64,000 nucleotides of DNA from Cryptomeria japonica. Its lineage: Eukaryota > Streptophyta > Pinopsida > Cupressales > Cupressaceae. Location: positions 480,212,657-480,276,656 of the forward strand of contig NC_081412.1 of the NCBI RefSeq assembly GCF_030272615.1, written 5' to 3'. The notes under the pieces are model-generated. The model saw only the letters and a program-made list of their open reading frames with translations. It had not been told where the DNA came from and ran no database searches. A program made the translations under genes and the position numbers. Below, piece by piece: positions 1 through 11,242 of the stretch (position 1 is its first letter; each line of letters opens with the position of its first letter).

Positions 1-434
1 AAGATAAGTCAAATGCTATGATATTCTGTAAAATCCTCTTCTGTCATACAACCAACGAGACAGAAACCAGAGATATCTATCCCAATTTTAACACAGGGCT
101 TATATCCTATGTTAAAATTATTACCAACACTAACCGATACATAGAATCTTGAATACCAAATATCTAAAAAAACCAGTAACCTTAGCACGAAGACACATAG
201 CCTGGCAGACCCTTATTGTCATTAGAAGACATGATATATTCCTTATTGAAGTCTATACCCTCGCTGCCCGGGACAATCTTAACTCAGACTACTTGCACTG
301 GAGGGGAAACCTGCATGTGCCAGAGTAGAAATACCAGACTTCTACCAATCTCCTCTCTACACGCCTGAAATGCCCCTTTCACCCACACACAGAATTGGGT
401 GTCTAGGGACAGGTGAGGAGAGATATAAACAAGC

Positions 435-564
435 ATATATGAAGGTTCAGATATGGATGGATATGAATATATATTTATATATATATATACATACTCAAAT
501 ACATATAGTTCCTGTATATATATATATGTATATATGTGTGTGTAATTGTGTATGTTTCTATTTA

Positions 565-615
<51 letters not shown>

Positions 616-802
616 GAGTATATATATATATGTATATATATATGATTGTATATATATACATATATCTATATATATGAATATATATATATATATATGTATA
701 TATTTATATATATATGAATACATCATATAGCATGAATCAATCCGATGATAAATACATATGGGATTATCTATAAATATATACATATATATATATATATGTG
801 AG

Positions 803-833
<31 letters not shown>

Positions 834-840
834 GAATCTT
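435..840. repeat. (TA)n / (CA)n microsatellite block
   Basis: This is alternating TA-rich sequence with a (CA) run near 569-600, followed by more (TA)n up to about 832. It directly abuts the 3' side of the minus-strand LINE that starts near 841, so it could have grown from that element's simple-sequence tail (inference). The short ORFs inside it encode only Tyr-Ile or Cys-Val alternations and are not genes. Positions 1-434 show no recognisable gene. Confidence 0.95.
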
Positions 841-961
841 AGTATACCAAAATGCTGATATAAGGAAATGGTGACCGCACTTCCTAGAACTTATAAATGA
901 GGGACTTGGAGAGGACTTGGAGAGGAGTGATATGAAGGGGTGACACGGCCATCACCTAAAA

Positions 962-3900
962 TTAATCCGAGGGTGTACCCTTCCTAAAGACATACGAATT
1001 ACCATCTGCCCCTAAATTGGCTAACTTGTCTGCTATAGAATTCCCTTCCCTATAAATATGTTTAACCGAAGTTTCCTCAAAGTATTTGATCAAATCTAGA
1101 ATTCTTTTTAATTCCGCTTTCAATTTCCAGTTTGACACTTCCCTAGTCCTGACTGCATTTATAGTTAACGTCGAATCCCCTTCAATTTCCAGATATTTAA
1201 TCTTGAGTGATTTAGCTATAATCAATCCCTCCCGCAACGCTGAAAACTCAGCCATGTTATTTGAAGCCACACCTATAGGCTTATTAATGCTAGCTATTAG
1301 TACTCCATTATCTTGGTGAATAGCACACCCTATACCTACTACACCAGGGTTCCCTCGGGAAGCACCATCAAAGTTTATCTTAGCCCAACCCTTTCGAGGG
1401 GGAGCCCATTTTGTTAGCTTCCTATCTATCTCAGCCTGTTTACCTCCACTCCCAATAAACGGGGGAATTATCAAACCCATCCATTTAGATCGAAGTACCT
1501 CATCCCATCTGGTTAAATTAATAGACTTTTCCTGTGTATGTCTTAGTCTATTATTGACTTTTTCCACAATTGTTACCTCGATCTTATTTAGAAGGGATTC
1601 TACCCTCAATTTTGATTCTTTAAAGATCCGCCTGTTTCTCTCCTTCCATATTTCCCATATGAGGATTGTCGGGGCAATTGTCCACACTAAGTGATATATA
1701 TCCTTTGTGTGAGGAGGTTGCCAACTAATCAGCCATTCTGAAATGTCCCTAGGTCTCGGAGTCGGCCAACCAAGGCTTGAGCAAAGCCATTCCCAACATC
1801 TCTGACTGAAACTACAATTAAGAAGCAGGTGATCCGCATTTTCTTCCTCTGATTCGCATAGAGGGCATCTCGATGGTCCCATGAATCCTAATTTTGAGAA
1901 CCAATCTGAGGTAAGAATCCTTTTTTAGAAAGCTGCCCATGAGAAGATACCAGCTTTGGGTATACCAACGTTATTCCAGCATAGGCTAATCAGAATATTA
2001 GGATTGGTTGCAGCTCGTCTGAGTTTTAAAAGTGAGTATCCTTCTTTGGCTTTATAAATGCCCAAAGCACTACCCGCCCATATTATCCTGTCTTTCCCAC
2101 TATGTAATGATAGATGCCTATGCCTCAAATTATTCCAGAGGATCTCCTTGTCTGCATTTGACAAGTTCATCTCATCAAGGGGTTTCCACTCCCAACCCAA
2201 AGCGGGGTCATTGGAGATAAGCTTGATATAATCCTTAACATACCTGCCCCTGATTGATTTGCAATGTTCTATACCTTCTTCGCTTATTCCTATTTTGTCT
2301 AGGGCTGAATATCCCCCCCAAGAGTCTTCCCAGAACAGTGCCTCAGATCCTTCCGCAATATCCCATGTTAGATAATCCTTGATCACCTCTCTACATTCTA
2401 GCATAAAATTCCAGACTTTGGATCCCTTGGGTAGTATTTCTATCCTCAGTATACTATCAAGGTTGGAATTAGTGAGATATTTAGCTTTGAGGATCCTTAC
2501 CCATTTAAGATCTGGTTCTGAGTACATTTTCCAGACTAACTTCGCCCCCAGAGCCATGTTTTGTACCCCCAAATCTTTGATGCCAACTCCCCCTATACTG
2601 ATAGGTTGGCTAATTTTATCCCAAGAAATTAAAGCAAATTTCTTTTTGTCTGAATTCATATTCCAAAAGAACTTCCTCATCTTTTTTACCATTTCTAGTT
2701 GAGCTCCTTTAGGTAATTGCTGGCAGGACATTTGATATATCGGAATAGCCGCCATAACAACTTTTAGTAATGTAATCCTCCCAGCCGAAGAGAGGCATTT
2801 GTTCTTCCAAGAATTCAACCTGAGATCCATCTTTTCAAGGATTCCTTTCCATAATGAATTAATATTGTTTCCCTTATCCATCGGAATCCCTAAATATTTA
2901 CAAGGAAGTTTGCCTTTATCAAACCCTAAGATATTACAAATATCTGTCTCTATGTTTTGCGAAGTGTTGAAGAAGAAGATTTCCGATTTATTCTTGTTCA
3001 CTTCCTGACCAGAAGCTAATGCATAAATGTCAAGAATCCTTTTGAAAGCCATGGCTTCAGTCCTATTCGCACATCCCATCAGCATTGTGTCATCAGCAAA
3101 CTGCTGGTGGGTTATGGCCTCCATTCCATTCATAATTTTAATACCTTTAATAATCTGATTCATACAAGCACAAGAAATGATTCTCCCAAGGCCCTCTGCC
3201 ATTATGATAAATAAGAAAGGGGATAAAGGATCTCCTTGTCTAATCCCTCTAGATATCTGGAAGAAGCCCGCTGGGGAACCATTTATAAGTAATGATACCC
3301 TGGGAGATGAGATGCATTCGAATATTAAATTGATCCATTGTTTAGAAAAACCAAAGGATTCTAAACATTTACACAGAAATCTCCAGTCGACTTTATCATA
3401 TGTCTTCTTAATGTCTAATTTGATCATCATAGCAGCTGATCGATTCTGATGTAACGAGTGCATGACTTCTTGAGCAATAATAATGCCATCAAAGATAGAT
3501 CTACCTGGAACGAATCCGGTCTGTTCCTCTGAAATTATGCCAGGGAGGATGCCTTTCAATCTATTCGCTAAAATTTTAGTAAAAAGTTTGTAAATTGTGT
3601 TACATAAGAAAATAGGTCGGAAGTCTTCAAAATTTCTTGATTCCTCCTTCTTTGGAATCAAAGTAATGAAGGTATTGTTGATCTCCCTTAAAATACTTCC
3701 AGAGTTTCTAACAGCTTCCAATGCTTCCACTACCTCCTTACCAATAATGTGCCAGCATTTTTGAAAAAAGCAAGCGGGAAAACCATCGGGGCCGGGTGCT
3801 TTATCAGGGTTAAGTTGCCCCAATGCTAATTTTACTTCTGATTCTGTAAATTTGTCGCTAAGCGCTTTGTTTTGGTTTTTAGTTATGATCTTAGGAATAT

Positions 3901-5176
3901 TCCTAAGCAAAGTTAAATTGGCGTCTTTAAGGGATGATTCCGAACTGAACAGGGTTTTAAAATGGTTCACCGCTTCTGTAGTTATGTCCTTTTGATCTTC
4001 CAGTAGTATACCATTATTACTCATGATCTTGTGAATACTATTAGTGTTCCTCCTATTTTTTGTACTGTTGTGAAAGAACTTAGTATTCCTATCCCCATTT
4101 TGAAGCCAATTCTCTCTAGACTTCTATTTCCAAAATATTTCTTCTTTTTTTAACGTATCCTCATATTTCCCGAGAAGCTCCTTTTCTTTGAGGAAGCTAT
4201 CCTGATCCATTCCTAGTCTAAACACTTTTTCATTTAGGTCTGCGATTTCTTTTTCTAATGAAATTTTGGTTTCAAAAATGTTACCGAAAACTTCACTATT
4301 CCATTTCAGTAACTTGCTTTTGAGATGTTTTAGTTTATTTACAAGGCAAAACATCTTTGATCCCTGAAAATTTACCTCAGACCACCACCTGGAGACGAGA
4401 TCATAGAAATCCAGATTTTGCATCCACATTTTTTCAAACTTAAAGGGGCAACACCTCAGTGTAGCCTCTCCCTCTATGTTGAGGATGACAGGATAATGGT
4501 CAGATCCTGAAGATGGGAGTAACGAAGCTGAGAGGTTAACCGCTAGATCACTCAAGTTCCCTCTAAAAAGGAATCTATCTAATCTCTCAGCGATTTGTGT
4601 AAAGCCTGATCTTCTATTGTACCAGGTATACACACCATTACTAGTTTCTATATCTATCAGATTGTTATGAGCAACCCACTCTCTAAAGTCTTTTAAGGAC
4701 TGCGGTTCCCTTCGAATACCACCCTTTTTTTCTGATAAATTTAGGATAGCATTGAAGTCCCCTCCTAGAATAACAGGGGAAGAGGTATCTAGCCCCATCA
4801 TAAATGAGATTTCCGACCAAACTCTGTGCTTTCCTGCATCCGGGGTCGGGCCATAAATGTTTATTAGGGTAAATGTGAGATTGCTGTGTTTGCTTATTAC
4901 CTTTCCCAATAGCCAATTTCTATTTCCTGCTATAGGACAAAATAATATACTACGCGGATTCCAAATGATTCCAATACCACCAGAAGCTCCCCTGGCTTCC
5001 ACAAATTCACAGCTAAGAAGACCTAATTTCCTTTTAAAAGCCTCAGCTTCTACCTGGGCTAATTTAGTTTCTTGTATGAGAACGATGTCATGTTTCCATT
5101 TTATAATGTTGCGTCTAATTAGACGCTGTTTGTTAGGGGAATTCATGCCCCTAACATTCCATGAAGAGATTTTCAT
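962..5176 (-). pseudogene. LINE-A ORF2: APE endonuclease, reverse transcriptase, RNase H; two stops
   Basis: This is the catalytic polyprotein of target-primed reverse transcription. The APE-type endonuclease (5176-4400) has SWNVRG, QETK, GGDFNA and SDHYPV. The RT (about 3850-2700) has KAPGPDGFP, YDKVDW, IRQGDPLSP and the catalytic FADD. A zinc-finger linker with CPLCES follows at 1865. RNase H (about 1380-990) has FDGASRGN, AEFSALREG, EGDS and NSIADKLAN, which supply the four acidic residues. All segments lie in one frame. The only lesions are TAG at 4126-4124 and TAA at 1927-1925. Length is 1405 codons, normal for plant L1 ORF2. It starts inside the ORF1 stop (ATGA), suggesting coupled translation. 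The TAG lies where relatives have Gln (FWK-Q-KSR). Confidence 0.93.
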
Positions 5177-6900
5177 TGGGCCGTGGGAAGGCCCTTCCCC
5201 TTCCCAGCATCAAAGAAGGCTGTTAATTTGCCTTGGTCTTTTGCATTTCCATCCTGCAATCTTAATTCGCTCAAAGATTTTCTGCCTCTACTTTTAGCTT
5301 CTCTAGCGCAGTCAGGAAAGTTTTTCCCGTCATATATGTTTTTTATCCCTAAGGTTTGCTGAGGAACTATCACTCCCTCTCCATCATCCTCTCCCAGCTG
5401 GGACTGAGCTACTGTGTAGTCATTGACAGGAAGAGGTATGATATCTCCTACCCTATTCTCATTATTTTCTTCCTCATCCATAGAAGCCAAGAGCTCCTGA
5501 ATTAGAAACCTCTTCTCAGCTTCCTCTTCCAGAGAAAGATTTTCAATTACATTATTATTGAATACCTCTAGAGCTGCAGCCATTCTAGAAGACATTTCTT
5601 CTTGATCTGCCTCATTATCTTGTCCCAAGTTTTCGACTGACTTTGTTTCAGATGGAAATTTCAACGAATCCACCGAATCGGAAATTCTTTTTGACATCTC
5701 CACTAAGGCTTCTTCTTTTATAGAATTTGCCTCATCTATTATTTTATCCAGATCACTAATATTACTGGAGTTATTGTGTTTATTTTCATCTATGTTAGCC
5801 ACTGGAGGGAAATTAGCATGTACAGGGGATGAATTTGATGTGATTTTTTCATACTGATCTGAAAGAGGGTTTTCCTTTTGATCGATACTTTTAACCAGTA
5901 CTGGGCATGTTTTCAGCCATATATCAGTTTCATTTATAACCCCATCATAGAAGGTGGGATGAATGCTCCATTCCCCCCTGTTTGATACTAGCATGGTGGG
6001 TTCTAAGTCCGGGGAATTAATGTCAGATTCTACTAAGATTTTGATGTTCTTGTTTAAAACCTTTCTTTCTAATCCTTCACAGCCCAAAAAAGACCCAAAA
6101 TGTTCCCCTATGTATTCTAAGATTTTAAAATCCAAATATTCGACTGGTAATGTGCCCAGATTAATCCATCTTGGGCATTTATTTAAATTCTGTGAGTGTG
6201 GGTCAAAATTCGGCATCCATTCACATCGAAAAAAACCATAGCCTTTATACAATTTTACCTTACCATGGAGAATGTCATTCCTTGTATTTTGATTATCACA
6301 CAGAATTGCAAGAAAATTATTTTCCAGGATAGTGATACTTACCTGTCCCAGATATAGGGCCATCCACCAATCGATAATCTTTTTTGAATCTTCTCCAAAT
6401 CCTGTCCATTTTGCAAAAACCCCACACTTGCTATATAAATTGAATTAGGGTTCCATCAAATTAGCCGGGATATTACATATTCGCCTTTGCCTTATTTTAG
6501 GTTTTGGCTCAAAAATTCTAACTTTCCCGAGCGGCACCAGATTAGCCCCAGATGCCGGAGATTGATTTGTGGCTGTGTGTTTGAGCCTATCGAAGTTTAA
6601 AGATATATCTCTTTGTTTGCCCATCTTCTTCTTGGATTTTTTTGAGCGAAAGACTTGCCAATTTCCGTCGGAGGGTAGCGACTTGGCTTCGGCATTTTTT
6701 GCCCTAATTACATCATTTTTCCCAAAATCGCCCGCTCTGTAAACCGAATCCCGCCTTTCGTTTGAAATTGTAATGTCTCTTGCAGGGTTTTTCTTACATG
6801 GCAGACTGAAGACAGAGATACTCCTCGGGCATGTGGCAAACACTTGTCTGCACCCCCCCGTCGAAAACCTTGACAAGTTCGCTGTATAATAATTTCGCAT
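5173..6900 (-). pseudogene. LINE-A ORF1 (RNA-binding ORF1 protein), one stop
   Basis: This is the ORF1 protein of the L1, expected to bind element RNA. The first ATG is at 6900; a TAG lies in frame upstream. The N-terminal third (to 6445) is basic, with KKSKKKMGKQ-like clusters. A TAA at 6447-6445 then interrupts the frame, which resumes without a shift through a region typical of plant L1 ORF1/DUF4283 proteins (WMPNFDP, then WINLGTLPVEYLDFKILEYIG at about 6220-6110). The C-terminal half is acidic and low complexity, and no CCHC knuckle was seen. The stop codon TGA shares three bases with the ATG of ORF2. About 575 codons in all if the internal TAA is counted as sense. Confidence 0.8.
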
Positions 6901-6930
6901 TTTCGCCAAATAGCAAGGCTATGGCAGTCC

Positions 6931-9300
6931 TTTTTAACATTTGTGTATCTTTGTGAAATTATTAGTTACTATAAAAATAAATTTAATTATTAATTAAATT
7001 TATTGGGTTATTAAAAGTAAGGGAAAAATATTTTATTATATTATTTTGGAAAAAATATGTATCTAGAAATAAAATGTATTGGAAATAAATTTTATTGAAA
7101 ATAAAATTTAAGATTTTTAGGTTATTGAATCTTTAAAAAAAATAAAAATCACCCTTTAGTTGCCTAGTTGTGTTGTTTTCCTTTAGGGTTCCTGGTGGGG
7201 CATTACATGCAGTCAACAACAATAATTTTTCTTGGTCTGAAACTTTGCTACTGATAAGAATTCAAAGCCTAGAACCTAGCAAATTGTGTAGAGATGGATC
7301 TGATCTTTGAATGTATTTATGCCAATCCTTATATGGCAAATTCTGCAGGAATTTTATATGGTATACAAATATTTGGTGAATCTCGCGTAACTATAACACG
7401 ACTTATATAATTTTTGAGGCGATTATGGGTCGTCCAAATAATTGGCAAATACAATATAGTTGGCGAAAGTTGGGGTGAATGGAGACACACGTCGGCAAAA
7501 TGTCAGGCGAATTGGGTCCTCCTGGCTAACAAATTTTCATATGCCTATAGGCGAATTATGGTCATCTATTAGGGCAACCTCGGAGAGTGTAGGCGAAAAA
7601 ATTAAATTTACCGTGTGTCCATCATATATTGGATTGGTGAAATCCTCACATAGAAACATTTAATTACATAAGACATATGGCGATCGGGTCATGAATTTGA
7701 CGGAAATTGATAATGTTCTGGCGACATGGCCAGCCCCAATCGGTACAAAATATTCGTCATTTCCCAGGTTGCTGATGTGAAAATTTTTCCATTGGTAAAT
7801 ATTCACCACTAAAGAAATCTCTGGCGTGGTGCCATGGTCCCTCTACTTTTTAGTGATCTTTAGCAGGTTGCAGCTTTAGGATCTCAGATTTGTAGTGTCT
7901 CAATTGTAGCCTCCTGTTTGCAAAAAAAGGGCAATGTCGTGGCACCCTGGTCCAGGTCTATTTTGTTCAATTTGCAGCGTCAGGTACACATCTAGAATCC
8001 TCCCCCTTTCATGTTTTCAGTATCTTAGTTTCAGATCTGCAAGTTTGTGCAATTTCGATTTCATTTATGCTTCATTCTTTATCTCCTAGTCTAGTTGATC
8101 ATTCAAACCCTAGTTTTTCTCATCATTTGCAACAAGAGGAATAGAAACCCTAAGAGTTAATCCTTGGCTCTCTTTTTCTCACAAGAATTAGCCAAAGTGA
8201 TCTATCTCCCTAGGCTCTTTCGAATTCCCAATGTGTTGGCAAAAGTGGGTTTAGGTCCTAGTCACCCAATCTTGTTTTCCCGTCGCCACAGTACTTAAGC
8301 TTGGATGAAATGGCTAAGGCTTGGGAGCCTCATTTCCCTCCTTTTTACATGTTTTTTTCTTCCAATCACAAGTGTCATTAGGATAGTTTTTCAACTTCAT
8401 CGCGTCATTAGGTTTACACGTTATCAAGTATTTGTAAAATTGCCACCATAATTTCACCCATCTTCTAAGATTTCTAACCATATATATTTTTATATTTGAA
8501 CAAAATTAACATATTAATTCTTAATTTGTTTTACCAATATCTTCAAAGTTCTCATAGACATATGTGTACCATTTTTTTAATAAATTTTTAACTAGTCCAA
8601 ATTTAAAATAAATTATATATTATTATTCTACACTTCATTCCTTACACTTAAAAAATATTGAATTTTCAATTATTTTGGTACAAGTTATGTGACATGCATG
8701 AATAGTTACCTAATTTTTAGAATGCGTCCACTTCAAAAAATCATTTAAAAAAAAAAACCTCAACAAAAAATTACAAAAAAATACACAACTTCTTGTACTC
8801 ACTCTTAACTATCTTTATACCAAAGGATTTTTTAAAATACTAAATGTAACTATCACTTTTTTGACACGCACACCATACATTATGTTATGTTTTGCTGAAA
8901 AATAGGAACACTTTTATGTGCGTGAGAGATTTGACCCCCTTAATCTTATCTATTTTTTTTTTTAAATAGTATTTTGGAAAAATTTTAGAGTGCTACAATT
9001 CTTGTTCTTTTGGTATCTTCAAATTTTGAATGGACAATTCTCAAATAGCTCCTCCAAATTCAGAAAAAAAGTGGCCACTTATAACCCCCCTTTTTGTTCA
9101 CCATCTTGGGGCACTTAATCTTCTTGTGATTATACTCTTCCAAAGAAACATGAATGCAACTAAAAATATCTTCTTTATAAATCACCTTGTTAGGAAAAAC
9201 AAAAAATGCACCAATAGGGTCGCTTATCGCCGAAACAAATGGTTGAATCTCAACAATAGGTCTTGCTTCACTATGAATACTAATAATATTAGAATTTTCC
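6931..9300. other. Non-coding stretch without recognised gene
   Basis: No credible coding region was found. 6940-7140 and 8440-8990 are very AT-rich. 7380-7620 repeats the motif GGCGA several times at irregular spacing. 8060-8300 resembles transcribed leader or LTR-type sequence (AAACCCTA motifs), but no partner copy or terminal repeat is visible in the window. Confidence 0.6.
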
Positions 9301-9614
9301 ATTAGAAAAGATCACAAACAAGATAAATACCTTCATTGATTTCCTTCACACCTCTTTGCACTCTGCAGTTCATCGATCGCATTTGCACGAATGAATTTTG
9401 AATAAGCAATATATAATCATCATCTAGGGTTTGTTCAAAAAGTCGATACATTGTTTACCTCAAGTCACTGAAATAGTTATGGCTCATGAATTTCACTTAG
9501 AATCCATAGGAAATTTCTTCCAAACATGTGTCATGCTGAGAACAACTCAACACCACACCAAGAGAAGACAAAAAATATGCATTAAGCTCTCCTCCTCAAA
9601 CACAACTGTGTGAG

Positions 9615-10560
9615 CTAGTTACCAGAAGAAGTGTCTGAACCCACATAAGGTGTGGATCCATCCTCAATCTTCTCTTCAGTCTTACCATCTGATTTATTCA
9701 CCCAAGTCATCTCCATCTTCTCCTTCTCTTCATTGATATCAATTTTCTTTTTCAAATCATTAGGTTTCTTAGTTTTTTTTTTTGCAATGTCTCGCAATGT
9801 GTCCCGATCTATTACAATTGTAGCATATCGGACCTCTTTGAGGTTCACTACTATTCATTTTATCATTTTTGAATCTCCAATTTGTTTTGTAATTAACAAC
9901 TTTGTGCCCATAGGCTTTGCATATTTGAATACTTCTGCTAATATTTGAATTTTTATTTCTATTCCAATTCAAACTACTTTTGCACTCACTTGCTTTGTGA
10001 CCAAACTTATTACAGTATTGACAATTTCCATTAAAAGTGTTTTTTTATCTGATTTCTTCATTCATCAGCTCTATGTCCAAATCTATTGCATGAAAAATAG
10101 CTACCATTAAAAGATGAATACTTGGTAGGAACAAGAGGAGATCTTTAAACATTCTTCGATTTTCTGAACCTTTAGTCTGGAATTAAATTTTTTTGATCTT
10201 TGCTAGAGTTCTTCAAATTATCATCAATCTTGTCTTTTCCTTTATTCTTTTTCAAAGATTCACCTTCATCAAAGTCAAGTCCACTTTTGTCTTTACTTTG
10301 TTTTTGAGAATTGAGAAGAACAACTTACAATTCACTACCAGCTTTGACTTTTAATCCATTGTTAATTTGTTCTTTTGCAATTTTCAATTCCTCCTTGAGT
10401 TTTCCAATTTCTTCTTCAAGCTTTGAACATTCTCTAGTATTCTCATCAAACTTTTTTTCAAATTCATCAATGACCTTCTTTCCTTTATCAATCAAACTTC
10501 TTAGAAAATAAATCTTCTCAACTACCCTTTTATGTTTCTCTTCGTTATCATCTAGGTCTT
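9615..10560 (-). pseudogene. Copia gag relic with coiled coil and CCHC knuckle
   Basis: This is a structural capsid/nucleocapsid protein fragment. About 10510-10310 encodes a charged coiled-coil segment (FEKKFDENTRECSKLEEEIG) typical of the C-terminal half of plant Copia gag. Around 10110-9780 there are zinc-knuckle blocks, the best preserved being CYNCNRSGHIARHC near 9830-9790, which keeps the C-x2-C-x4-H-x4-C spacing. Further upstream knuckles have lost cysteines. The tail to 9615 is Lys/Glu-rich. Several stops and frame changes show that it is not functional. Confidence 0.72.
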
Positions 10561-10720
10561 GCCAATGGAAATCTCAATACGCCTTCCATGTCAACAATGT
10601 CATTTGCATCCTTCCAATTATTCTAATTGATATCATCCATGTCATTCAATTATTTTTCAAATTTAGTGTTCAAAATCCAAGATCTACCTCAATAGTTAAG
10701 TTGTCTCTTTAGGAACCAAA

Positions 10721-10732
10721 GCTCTAATACCA
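10721..10732 (-). other. Primer-binding site, initiator tRNA-Met type
   Basis: On minus this reads TGGTATTAGAGC, one base different from TGGTATCAGAGC, the usual plant initiator-tRNA-Met primer-binding site of Copia elements. It sits just after the CA end of the LTR-like segment and upstream of gag, as expected. Confidence 0.75.
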
Positions 10733-11216
10733 ATTGTTGAACATTATCAAAAGTTGAGAGGAGGGGGGGGTCAATCAACATACACAAAAACTTGATCTCA
10801 TGAAGTTACTTGAACAATACCATTCATCCAAACACTTATGAATAAAAGTAAACAACCGAATCATCAAAAACATCCACACAAGAACACCAAGATTTTATGT
10901 GGAAAACCCAAACTGAGAAAAACCACTATCAGTAAAAGCACAAACTTGTGTCACACTTTTATAAAGGAAGTGGCCAACATAACTAAAACTATTTAAGTTC
11001 GACCACATAAAAGTGACATTTCTAAATTGAATTTTGAAATGTAGAAATATTAATGAAATTTATGTTTGTTTTTTTTAATTTTTTTTTTTAAATTGATATT
11101 TTTTTTATATATTGAAAGACAGATTTTTTATTGCTGAAAAATGCTAAAAATCAAAGGTTCTAGTTGACATCACCAAAAAAAATGAAAACAAACTTAGTTT
11201 TCCTGATTTTAATTTT

Positions 11217-11242
11217 ACACACACACGCGCGCGCGCGCGTGC
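11217..11242. repeat. Alternating (AC)n(GC)n tract
   Basis: ACACAC followed by a GC dinucleotide run gives about 26 bases of strict purine-pyrimidine alternation, a composition known to favour left-handed DNA. It lies in AT-rich non-coding sequence and no nearby gene uses it. Confidence 0.9.

Larger units (their letters stand above)
841..6930 (-). mobile_element. LINE-A: nearly full-length plant L1 retrotransposon
   Basis: The element reads on the minus strand from about 6930 (5') to about 841 (3'). It contains ORF1 (6900-5173), ORF2 with endonuclease, reverse transcriptase and RNase H (5176-962), and about 120 bp of 3' sequence next to the TA microsatellite. ORF1 and ORF2 overlap as ATGA at 5176-5173. 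The reading frames are undisturbed except for three nonsense codons, so this is a fairly recent but dead copy. I could not place the outer ends or a target-site duplication, so the element ends are approximate. It is a different family from the LINE-B copies further right. Confidence 0.9.
9300..11040 (-). mobile_element. Degenerate Ty1/Copia remnant: LTR end, primer-binding site and gag
   Basis: Read on minus from about 11040: an LTR-like segment whose text around 10930-10870 (GGGTTTTCCACATAAAATC, then TTGGTGTTC) is typical of the 3' part of plant Copia LTRs. Next come ...TTCAACA and a primer-binding site at 10732-10721, then a broken gag at 10560-9615. Protease, integrase and RT are missing. 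The LTR start was not identified and no second LTR is visible, so the ends are approximate. Confidence 0.7.

Noticed and set aside
284-783. Four overlapping ORFs in the (TA)/(CA) block
   Set aside because: They encode only Tyr-Ile, Cys-Val and Thr-His alternations dictated by the dinucleotide repeat.
7460-7663. 67-codon ORF near repeated GGCGA motifs
   Set aside because: No recognisable motif, no start context, and not conserved elsewhere in the window.
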